DNA from: Deltaproteobacteria bacterium
GTDB taxonomy: Bacteria; Desulfobacterota; Desulfobacteria; Desulfobacterales; JAABPS01
Direction of reading: 5' to 3'
DNA length: 5,119 nucleotides
Assembly (NCBI GenBank): GCA_019309685.1
Contig: JAFDFT010000218.1
Location: 1-5,119, forward strand
Below, in pieces: positions 1 through 5,085 of the stretch (position 1 is its first letter; each line of letters starts with the position of its first letter). The notes below the pieces were generated by a model. It did no database searches. It saw nothing but the letters and a program-made list of their open reading frames with translations, and was not told the DNA's origin. The translations under genes were made by a program, and so were the position numbers.

Positions 1-605
1 GAGGCCGCAACAGGCGCGACGGTGTTGACCTTAATATCGTACTTTGCTCCTTCAAGCTTTAATGTATTCATGAGTCCGACAAGCCCCATTTTTGCTGCAG
101 AGTAATTCGTTTGTCCAAAGTTTCCATAAAGTCCGGCAGCGGAAGTTGTCATAACAATGCGCCCGTATCCATTTTCTTTCATATTAATAAAAGCAGGCCG
201 TGTAACATTAAACGCTCCTGTGAGATGAACATCGATGACAATTTGCCAGTTTTCACGATCAGATTTTATAAAGCTCTTATCCCTAAGTATGCCGGCATTA
301 TTAATAACAATATCGACTTTTCCGAACGCATCAATAGCGGTTTTTATAATATTTTCACCCCCTTCGGTAAGTGCGACATTGTCGAAATTCGGCACAGCTT
401 CCCCGCCCCAGTCCTTAATTTCTTTAACAACAGTTTCTGCGGGCGCAGAGCCTCCTCCTCCGGATCCATCCCGCGCCCCACCAAGGTCATTTACCACAAC
501 CTTTGCCCCGCGTTTTGCCAATTCAAGCGCGTACACGCGGCCAAGCCCGGCACCTGCACCGGTAATAACTGCAACACGATCATCAAATCTAATTTCATTT
601 GCCAT
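1..605 (-). CDS. Short-chain dehydrogenase, MFE-2 (HSD17B4)-like (3R)-hydroxyacyl-CoA dehydrogenase, C-terminus cut by window edge
   Basis: Likely NAD-dependent oxidation of (R)-3-hydroxyacyl-CoA to 3-oxoacyl-CoA in the cytoplasm. The ATG at 605-603 follows GGAGG (complement of 610-614) at 4 nt. About 201 codons are visible; full-length relatives are roughly 300 aa, so the C-terminal third is missing here. Seen: Rossmann motif TGAGAGLG at residues 15-22, acidic D40 at the end of beta-2 (favours NAD over NADP), a glycine-rich insertion at about 42-53, NNAG at 102-105, and a catalytic triad S155, Y168, K172 (YSAAK). The strings RFDDRVAVITGAGAGLGR, VVVNDLGG, NNAGILRD and YGNFGQTNYSAAK closely match what I know of the dehydrogenase domain of peroxisomal multifunctional enzyme type 2, rather than generic FabG. 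It is the last visible gene of the operon, 72 nt after the dehydrogenase subunit B gene. Family certain; (R)-3-hydroxyacyl-CoA specificity is inferred from resemblance and context. Confidence 0.88.
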   Translation of the reverse strand, partial: MANEIRFDDRVAVITGAGAGLGRVYALELAKRGAKVVVNDLGGARDGSGGGGSAPAETVVKEIKDWGGEAVPNFDNVALTEGGENIIKTAIDAFGKVDIVINNAGILRDKSFIKSDRENWQIVIDVHLTGAFNVTRPAFINMKENGYGRIVMTTSAAGLYGNFGQTNYSAAKMGLVGLMNTLKLEGAKYDIKVNTVAPVAA

Positions 606-677
606 TTTTCCTCCTCAGGTTGAAATTATCAATTTAAAAACAGGGTTACACGGTTTGTTATAGCCGAAGATTTAGCT

Positions 678-1838
678 TTACTTCAGATTTAAGAAATCCG
701 GCTGATATGATTCAAGTTCTTTTGCGATTTTTTCCATGTGAATGTCTGTGCCGCCGCCTTCAAATTCCAGCGATCGGGTTCGCAAATGATAAAGACCTAT
801 ATCCATTTCTTCCGTCCATCCGATGGCGCCGTGAAGAAAAATACCATGATAACACATATCATGATACACGGCATTTGCCTTGGCCTTTGCCATGGAGTTC
901 AGTTTGCGAGATGGGCTGCCAGCATTAATGTTCCATGCGGCTTCATGTACAAGATATTTCAGCTCATCAATATCTGTGAGTAAATCCACCAGCTTAAATT
1001 GAACAGCCTGTAATGAACCAATAGGTTTGTCAAACTGTTTTCGTTCTTTTGCATATTTATTCACGATGGAAAATGCCGCCTGAGCGCCGCCTGACATTTC
1101 CGCAGCTTTAAGAACCGCTGTGTTTTGAAAGACATAGTCTACAATTTTCCAACCGTTTTCTGGTTCACCGAGGATGTTTTTTTTGGGAACTTTGACATTC
1201 GTAAATTTAACTTCACACCTTACATCTCTGGCGGTTGTAGGAATAATTTCAGTTTCAATGCCATCGGTTTTAGAATCGACAATAAATAGCGTAATCCCTT
1301 CTTCGGGATTTTCACCTTCAGAAGTTCTGGCCACAACAAGAAAATATTTTGCGGCAGACGCATAAGGAACAAACAGTTTGGTTCCGTTGAGAGTATATTC
1401 ATCGTTGTCCAATGTTGCCTTTAATTTGATATCCTCAGGTTCATGGTTCGCCAGCTGTTCTGTTTGCGCAAATGACCATATCTTTCCTTTTTCCGCAATT
1501 TCAGGCAAAAAGGTGTCTTTTTGTTCATTTGTCCCAAATTCCATTAAAGGCATACCACAAAGAACGACAGTTGAAAAAAATGGAGAAGGTACAAGGTTTC
1601 TTCCAATTTCTTCCATAAATAGCATAAGATCTATGAATTCTCCCTCTGTACCCCCATATTGTTCAGGTATAATCAGACCCAAAAATCCAAGAGATGTCAT
1701 TTTTTTCCACATATTCGGATCATATCCCTTGGGATCTTCTCTTAACTCTCGAACTTTATCCTTAGGGCATTCTTTTTCAAAGAATTCTCGAGCAGATTTT
1801 TTAATCAACTCCTGATCTTTTTCTAAAGCAAAATCCAT
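678..1838 (-). CDS. Acyl-CoA dehydrogenase family protein, probable beta (FAD-site-completing) subunit of a heteromeric enzyme
   Basis: 386 aa, normal ACAD length, probably partner of the dehydrogenase encoded just upstream (11-nt gap, own AAAGGAGG before the ATG). N-terminal helical domain to about 115, beta domain about 118-220, C-terminal helical domain about 225-376. Seen: R266-x-Q268-F269 in ERKQFDKPIGSLQAVQ and HGAIGWTEEMD (336-346). In homotetrameric ACADs these motifs reach across to the FAD of the adjacent subunit. By contrast the FAD-loop TEPxxGSD is degenerate: after TEQ (126-128) there is no GSD. The position equivalent to the isovaleryl-CoA dehydrogenase base is T240, not Glu. 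A Glu (E360, in EFEGGGT) lies close to where medium-chain ACADs carry their base, but with one extra residue before the Thr. I read it as the FadE27/FadE29-like subunit, non-catalytic or contributing half the FAD site. A stand-alone homomeric ACAD is less likely. Subunit role is inference; family is certain. Confidence 0.9.
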   Translation of the reverse strand: MDFALEKDQELIKKSAREFFEKECPKDKVRELREDPKGYDPNMWKKMTSLGFLGLIIPEQYGGTEGEFIDLMLFMEEIGRNLVPSPFFSTVVLCGMPLMEFGTNEQKDTFLPEIAEKGKIWSFAQTEQLANHEPEDIKLKATLDNDEYTLNGTKLFVPYASAAKYFLVVARTSEGENPEEGITLFIVDSKTDGIETEIIPTTARDVRCEVKFTNVKVPKKNILGEPENGWKIVDYVFQNTAVLKAAEMSGGAQAAFSIVNKYAKERKQFDKPIGSLQAVQFKLVDLLTDIDELKYLVHEAAWNINAGSPSRKLNSMAKAKANAVYHDMCYHGIFLHGAIGWTEEMDIGLYHLRTRSLEFEGGGTDIHMEKIAKELESYQPDFLNLK

Positions 1839-1849
1839 TACGCCTCCTT

Positions 1850-3046
1850 TTAGTAAGATTTTGGCTGTTGAAGCCCAAATTGTCCAACAATGGTTTTTTG
1901 TGTAAAGGTCGTTCCAGCAGCAATAGCCATCCCTATACAGTAATAATAAAGGTGCTCAACAGCGCCTTTTACCCGGGTCCACCGTGTATCTTTATTCAGC
2001 GGATCCAGCTGAGAGAATGCTCCGAGCATGTTGGTACCAATTCGTGTCAACTTTTCAAGCAAGATATCAAAATTAGCCTTGTCCCTGGAAGGTTCATGAA
2101 TAACTGTCATGCCCATATGATCCTTCCACGCGGCTTCATAAGCGAGCAGCTTCGCGGCTTCTAAATCCATGGCGAGGTCTGCAAATTTTTGTCGAATTTC
2201 CGGCTTATAGAAAATATCGATCTCCTTTGCATAGCACAGAAGTTCATCAAAAATTCTTCTGGCTCTTCCGCAAAAAGTAATTGCCACACCTCTTTCAAAA
2301 GAAAGAGCTGTCATTAATTGGGCCCATCCTTTGTTTTCTTCTCCTACCAGATTGTTGGCCGGAACCCGGACATCCTTAAAGAAAATTTCATTAAAAACAT
2401 GTCCGCCAACAAAGTTTTTGATCGGGTTGACCGTGAGCCCCTTGCTTTTCATATCAACAATAAAAAGGCTTAATCCATGATGCTTTTTTGTGACTTCAGC
2501 ATTTGTTCTGCAGGCTAGCCACATCCACCTTGCCCGGTGCGCGCAACTGGTCCAGACTTTCTGACCATTAATGACGTATTCATCACCCTCCTTTTGAGCA
2601 AATGTTTGTAAGCTTGCTAAATCACTGCCGGAGTCCGGTTCGCTATACGCCGTACACCAAACACCGTCCGGCTCACCGGCCGCAATCGACGGTATATATT
2701 TGTCCTGTTGTTCTTTTGTACCAAAAAGCATAAGTGAAGGTCCAACCCAGGCGGTACCGCTGATTCCCATACTGATACCAGGGATCCCCCAGTAACCAGC
2801 TTCTTCTCCAAAAACAACCCGTTCCCATGTTGAAGCACCAGTGCCTCCGTATTCTTCAGGCCATGACATGGTCAGCCATTTTTTTTGGGAGAGCTTTTTT
2901 GAGATAGACATGGCAAAATCCCAGGCGTCATCATCCATCTCTTCATCAAACAGGTGACCAAAATAATCCGGAGGAAAATTATCTTTCACAAACTCCCGGA
3001 TTTCAGATCGAAATTTTTCTTCTTTTTCGCCAAATTGAAATTCCAT
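1850..3046 (-). CDS. Acyl-CoA dehydrogenase family protein, probable alpha (base-bearing) subunit of a heteromeric enzyme
   Basis: 398 aa; with its neighbour predicted to oxidise an acyl-CoA to trans-2-enoyl-CoA, passing electrons to electron-transferring flavoprotein. Start ATG at 3046 with GGAGG (complement of 3057-3061) 10 nt upstream. Seen: LTMSWPEEYGGTGAS (58-72), typical of FadE26/FadE28-like ACADs; the FAD/substrate loop YSEPDSGSD (134-142); GQKVWTS (161-167); and E251 in LSFERGV, which aligns with the catalytic Glu of isovaleryl-CoA dehydrogenase (LDLERLV). The C-terminal end has AAGTTFTQKTIVGQFG (376-391), matching the usual AGGTSEIQxNIIAERVLG without a Glu there. The RxxF and HGGxG motifs that normally contact the neighbouring FAD are absent. 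That complements subunit B, which has them. It lies 96 nt after the hydratase gene, the largest gap in the operon. Family certain; alpha-subunit role well supported by motif complementarity. Confidence 0.92.
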   Translation of the reverse strand: MEFQFGEKEEKFRSEIREFVKDNFPPDYFGHLFDEEMDDDAWDFAMSISKKLSQKKWLTMSWPEEYGGTGASTWERVVFGEEAGYWGIPGISMGISGTAWVGPSLMLFGTKEQQDKYIPSIAAGEPDGVWCTAYSEPDSGSDLASLQTFAQKEGDEYVINGQKVWTSCAHRARWMWLACRTNAEVTKKHHGLSLFIVDMKSKGLTVNPIKNFVGGHVFNEIFFKDVRVPANNLVGEENKGWAQLMTALSFERGVAITFCGRARRIFDELLCYAKEIDIFYKPEIRQKFADLAMDLEAAKLLAYEAAWKDHMGMTVIHEPSRDKANFDILLEKLTRIGTNMLGAFSQLDPLNKDTRWTRVKGAVEHLYYYCIGMAIAAGTTFTQKTIVGQFGLQQPKSY

Positions 3047-3061
3047 AAGTTATAAACCTCC

Positions 3062-3084
3062 ATGCGGCGTTAGAAAACCCGCAT
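3062..3084 (-). promoter_or_regulatory. Small hairpin abutting the RBS of dehydrogenase subunit A
   Basis: A perfect 6-bp inverted repeat, ATGCGG (3062-3067) and CCGCAT (3079-3084), has an 11-nt loop. In the minus-strand transcript it lies immediately 5' of the GGAGG (complement of 3057-3061) that serves the gene starting at 3046. It could affect ribosome access or protect a processed mRNA 5' end. The stem is short and I see no conserved riboswitch pattern, so it may be fortuitous. Confidence 0.25.
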
Positions 3085-3106
3085 TTTGCTATAAATAAAT
3101 AGGTTT

Positions 3107-3138
3107 AAAAAGTTTCAGTCTAAAAGCGTTGATGAAAC
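3107..3138 (-). terminator. Weak terminator-like hairpin with T5 tail inside the operon (possible attenuator)
   Basis: Four bases after the hydratase stop codon, the minus-strand RNA can fold GTTTCATC against GA(c)TGAAAC (one bulged C, 10-nt loop), directly followed by five T (complement of 3107-3111). The 6-bp outer arms are perfect. The stem is AT-rich and therefore weak, more consistent with partial termination or an mRNA stability element than with a hard stop. It lies between the hydratase and dehydrogenase gene pairs. Confidence 0.33.
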
Positions 3139-3142
3139 AGAG

Positions 3143-3562
3143 TTATTCCTTAAACGACACAATGACCTTACCAGGGGTTGTCTGTTTTCCATCCTCATTT
3201 TCAGCAAATACTGTAAGCTCGGCCAATTTTTCACCGCCTTCTTCCCATTTGCGATCCACACTTCCCCTACACGTTAATTCCTTGTCCGGAAAATCCATAC
3301 CCCGGTACTGGCAGGATATATTTTTAATAAATCCATTGTGACCCAGCCAGTTTGAAACAAGTTCACCAAGAGATGCATACTTGAACTTTCCATGCACAAT
3401 GATTGATCCAATGGCCTGTGATTGAAAAAAATTATAATCATGGTGCAGGGGATTAAAATCTCCGGATCCGGCCGCATATTTTACTAATTGAGTAACGCTT
3501 GGCTTTTTTTTCAGCTCAGGCAATGTGTCACCTTCTTTAATACTTTCCCATGTAATAGTCAT
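3143..3562 (-). CDS. MaoC-like (R)-specific enoyl-CoA hydratase, catalytic subunit
   Basis: Predicted to hydrate 2-enoyl-CoA to (R)-3-hydroxyacyl-CoA. 139 aa from the ATG at 3562-3560, a single hotdog domain. Seen: the hydratase-2 signature YAAGSGDFNPLHHD, with catalytic Asp35 and His40 in this numbering, followed by AIGSIIVHGKF, the usual second conserved stretch (IVHG), and a C-terminal strand VIVSF. I chose the ATG at 3562 because GGAGG (complement of 3570-3574) lies 7 nt upstream of it. An in-frame TTG at 3583-3581 would add 7 residues (MSNGGIE) that simply translate the Shine-Dalgarno sequence, and it has no RBS of its own. The gene follows the MaoC-N gene by 24 nt. Single-domain length, and a neighbour with the same fold but no catalytic pair, suggest a ChsH1/ChsH2-like heteromer. 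Substrate unknown. Confidence 0.9.
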   Translation of the reverse strand: MTITWESIKEGDTLPELKKKPSVTQLVKYAAGSGDFNPLHHDYNFFQSQAIGSIIVHGKFKYASLGELVSNWLGHNGFIKNISCQYRGMDFPDKELTCRGSVDRKWEEGGEKLAELTVFAENEDGKQTTPGKVIVSFKE

Positions 3563-3569
3563 TTCAATT

Positions 3570-3574
3570 CCTCC
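3570..3574 (-). promoter_or_regulatory. Ribosome binding site that fixes the start of the MaoC hydratase
   Basis: GGAGG on the minus strand, 7 nt before the ATG at 3562-3560. It lies inside the reading-frame extension that begins at the TTG at 3583, so the longer form would have its start upstream of the only plausible Shine-Dalgarno. This supports the 139-aa form. Confidence 0.7.
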
Positions 3575-3586
3575 ATTTGACAATAT

Positions 3587-4078
3587 TTAATAAAAGATTA
3601 TCTGGGATCGCTGAACAGCAACAACCTTATTATCCTGATTTGTAAAAGTTGTTTCTGTTGAAATAATCAGCATCTTTCCCAGACTCTTGCTTTCTTTGAC
3701 CGACAGGTCAGAAAGCCGGTTGACTGAAGAGAGTGTGTCACCTGCACAGACTGTATCAAAATATTCGGTTTCAGTGCCGCCGTCAAGGAGCCCTGTCATC
3801 CCGGCATCGATGTTGGGTGAAAAACCGGGTGGAAAGCTGAACGTATCATCTGTTTGACCGGGGATAAAAACAGTTGTTCCCATATAGGTCGGTGGTGCGG
3901 GCAGATTTCGGTATCCGGCTTTTTTTGCCGCGTCAACGTCGAAATAAACTGGATCTGTATACCCCACACCTCTGGCAAAAGCCCGAACACTGGTGGTTGT
4001 CACTTCCCAGGTCCAGGGTTGGGACTCCCAGCCAATCTGGTCTTTCATTTCCTGTGTAAGTTCAAATTGTTCCGCCAT
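3587..4078 (-). CDS. MaoC-N / FAS1-like dehydratase-domain protein, probable non-catalytic hydratase partner subunit
   Basis: 163 aa, hotdog-fold family of the MaoC dehydratase N-terminal type. ATG at 4078-4076 with a strong AAGGAGG (GGAGG complement of 4086-4090), 7 nt spacing. Seen: VRAFARGVGYTDPVYFD (31-47) at the place of the hydratase-2 motif, but the catalytic Asp and His positions are Tyr40 and Tyr45. Also seen are NLPAPPTYMG (58-67) and LLDGGTETEYFDTVCAGDTL (97-116), the latter typical of ChsH2-like subunits (GGTExEFxRPxxxGDTL). It presumably pairs with the adjacent MaoC protein and shapes the acyl-CoA pocket, rather than doing chemistry alone. In mycobacterial ChsH2 this domain is fused to a DUF35 domain; no such fusion is present here. 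38 nt downstream of the TetR gene, so probably co-transcribed. Family strong; partner role inferred from missing residues and gene order. Confidence 0.85.
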   Translation of the reverse strand: MAEQFELTQEMKDQIGWESQPWTWEVTTTSVRAFARGVGYTDPVYFDVDAAKKAGYRNLPAPPTYMGTTVFIPGQTDDTFSFPPGFSPNIDAGMTGLLDGGTETEYFDTVCAGDTLSSVNRLSDLSVKESKSLGKMLIISTETTFTNQDNKVVAVQRSQIIFY

Positions 4079-4097
4079 AATGAAACCTCCTTATTGG

Positions 4098-4103
4098 ATT
4101 ATA
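4098..4103 (-). promoter_or_regulatory. Isolated perfect -10 (TATAAT) between regulator and first enzyme gene
   Basis: The minus strand reads TATAAT in the 38-nt gap before the MaoC-N gene. At 16-18 bp upstream there is no recognisable -35 (GTCCAG or similar) and no TG extension. It might allow a secondary internal promoter for the enzyme genes, but in AT-rich DNA a lone -10 is weak evidence. Confidence 0.15.
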
Positions 4104-4116
4104 CTTAATTTTTTTC

Positions 4117-4746
4117 CTAACTGGACTGATATTTGGGATTTGAGATAGCTCTTAAAATTAATTCGAAAATCATATCAGCCTCACTGGTGAGGCTTTCTTT
4201 TTGTCCCCGATAGACCCATTCGTTAAAGGATCTATTAATTAATGGAATGATGAAGTTAAGCAATAGACCTGGCCGAACATCAGGGTTGAATATGCCAATG
4301 GTCTGGCCTTCTCTCAGGACATTAATAATGATATCCATCAACCGGTTTTGCTTATACGTTTCATGAGTCATCCACGTTTTAAGGGGTACGGTTATCCAGA
4401 TAATTTTTCCGATATCTGCGTTTCGTTCAAAATAATCCAATTGAATCCAGAAAATTTTTCTTAACTTTTCTTTTGTTTCACTGATCCCCTGTAAATGATC
4501 TACAAGGCGATCGACCAGTTCATCAAACCACATGTCAATAAAGGCAAAAAGAAGGTTGTTCTTATCATTATAATATTTATAAATAGTTCCGAAGCTTACC
4601 CCCGCTTTTTTAGCAATTTTTCTCATACTGGCTTCATGAAAGTCCCCCCTGGAAAAGGTTTCTATAACTGCAGATTCCAGTCTTTTTTGGATGTTTTGAT
4701 CTGGTAAAGCCCTATGGTTTATAACAGCGTTATCTTTTAAAAGCAT
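4117..4746 (-). CDS. TetR/AcrR-family transcriptional regulator of the operon
   Basis: 209 aa. N-terminal TetR DNA-binding domain at about residues 20-67, with the helix-turn-helix in SMRKIAKKAGVSFGTIYKYY (40-59) followed by the family-typical DKNNLLFAF. The C-terminal ligand/dimerisation domain is helical and rich in aromatic residues (several Trp between 100 and 177), compatible with a hydrophobic or acyl-CoA effector, as in other beta-oxidation regulators of this family. First gene of the operon and adjacent to a palindrome overlapping its own promoter, so autorepression plus control of the downstream enzymes is the simplest reading. The ATG at 4746-4744 is the only good start before the HTH, but it has no clear Shine-Dalgarno (A/T-rich leader), unlike every enzyme gene here, so low regulator translation is expected. 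Effector identity unknown. Confidence 0.9.
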   Translation of the reverse strand: MLLKDNAVINHRALPDQNIQKRLESAVIETFSRGDFHEASMRKIAKKAGVSFGTIYKYYNDKNNLLFAFIDMWFDELVDRLVDHLQGISETKEKLRKIFWIQLDYFERNADIGKIIWITVPLKTWMTHETYKQNRLMDIIINVLREGQTIGIFNPDVRPGLLLNFIIPLINRSFNEWVYRGQKESLTSEADMIFELILRAISNPKYQSS

Positions 4747-4772
4747 TTTTATATGACTGTTATTTAATGAAA

Positions 4773-4786
4773 TAATTATATAATTA
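4773..4786. repeat. Perfect 14-bp all-AT palindrome
   Basis: TAATTATATAATTA is self-complementary, 27 bp upstream of the regulator ATG and within its predicted 5' leader. It contains TATAAT on the minus strand, but no -35 box lies at the right distance. It could be a second protein-binding site, though AT-only palindromes arise easily by chance in such DNA. Confidence 0.25.
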
Positions 4787-4800
4787 AATTATCAGATTTT

Positions 4801-4848
4801 AGCCTTTGGCGCTCGAAGTAACATTGTTACTAGGCCATTAAGCCTTTG
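4801..4848. repeat. AGCCTTTG direct repeats 40 bp apart flanking the candidate operator
   Basis: AGCCTTTG occurs at 4801-4808 and again at 4841-4848, a 40-bp period (close to four helical turns), bracketing the palindrome at 4817-4831. The second copy lies in the spacer of the regulator promoter. A repeat of 8 bp is suggestive only. Confidence 0.3.
4817..4831. promoter_or_regulatory. Candidate TetR operator, perfect 15-bp palindrome
   Basis: AGTAACATTGTTACT is a perfect palindrome with 7-bp arms around a central T (4824). It overlaps the -10 region and predicted transcription start of the minus-strand promoter, so a bound dimer would block the operon. TetR-family operators are commonly 15 bp or longer palindromes of this sort. 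The AAC/GTT half-site core recalls KstR-type sites, but the half-site spacing differs by one base, so no homology is claimed. Confidence 0.55.
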
Positions 4849-4855
4849 ATGTCAA
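4827..4855 (-). promoter_or_regulatory. Predicted sigma70-type promoter of the regulator/enzyme operon
   Basis: Perfect TTGACA -35 (complement of 4850-4855), a 17-bp spacer, then TAGTAA (complement of 4827-4832) as a weak -10. Transcription would start near 4820, leaving a leader of roughly 75 nt before the ATG at 4746. The consensus -35 with a poor -10 overlapping the palindrome suits a repressible promoter. This is the only consensus -35 I see upstream of the regulator. Confidence 0.5.
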
Positions 4856-4928
4856 GGGAAAATGGTTTGCGGTATATTTTCTTCCTAATAAAGAGAAAAT
4901 TATTCATGAAAATGTAAAGAAAACCTTC

Positions 4929-4954
4929 TAAATATTATCATTTAACAATATTTA
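4929..4954. repeat. 8-bp inverted repeat with 10-nt spacer upstream of the plus-strand promoter
   Basis: TAAATATT (4929-4936) and AATATTTA (4947-4954) are perfect inverted arms, ending 10 bp before the -35 box of the plus-strand promoter. The position would suit an activator site or UP-element-like DNA for the gene at 5086. Being all A/T, the repeat could be coincidental. Confidence 0.3.
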
Positions 4955-4964
4955 TTTTTACAAA

Positions 4965-4994
4965 TTGACTGTTAATGACATAGAGGTCTATATT
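4965..4994 (+). promoter_or_regulatory. Predicted sigma70-type promoter of the divergent plus-strand gene
   Basis: TTGACT (4965-4970), an 18-bp spacer, then TATATT (4989-4994), each one mismatch from consensus. Transcription would begin near 5001, giving a leader of about 85 nt before the ATG at 5086. It is independent of the minus-strand promoter, whose -35 lies about 110 bp away. Confidence 0.5.
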
Positions 4995-5085
4995 TAAAAA
5001 TTAGTATTTATTGAATTTCGATTTAGCACTAAAGCTCAAACTCAAATGATGAAACAGCTTTAAAATTTTTAATAGGAGTTGATGG

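Larger units (their letters stand above)
4747..5085. other. Divergent AT-rich intergenic control region
   Basis: 339 bases without a credible gene, noticeably more AT-rich than the flanking coding DNA. It holds a promoter on each strand, a perfect 15-bp palindrome, an all-AT 14-bp palindrome, an 8-bp inverted repeat with a 10-nt spacer, and a pair of AGCCTTTG direct repeats, each listed separately. I see no tRNA, transposon ends or strong terminator in it. Confidence 0.7.

Noticed and set aside
111..663. Overlapping plus-strand open frames (170 and 142 aa) opposite the SDR gene
   Set aside because: Low-complexity, Pro/Ser/Cys-rich translations antisense to a clearly conserved SDR frame; no RBS or family resemblance.
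1378..1815. 145-aa plus-strand open frame opposite dehydrogenase subunit B
   Set aside because: It is the antisense shadow of a conserved ACAD coding sequence; no RBS and no recognisable motifs.
3047..3142. Possible internal minus-strand promoter before dehydrogenase subunit A
   Set aside because: The best pair (TTAGAC, 16 bp, TATTTA) is poor in both boxes; the hairpins explain the gap as well or better.
3854..4108. 84-aa plus-strand open frame opposite the MaoC-N gene
   Set aside because: Shadow of a conserved coding frame, with Cys/His/Trp-rich composition typical of antisense translation.
4903..4910. TTCATGAA 8-bp palindrome in the intergenic region
   Set aside because: Too short, no extension of the arms beyond 8 bp and not placed at a promoter element.
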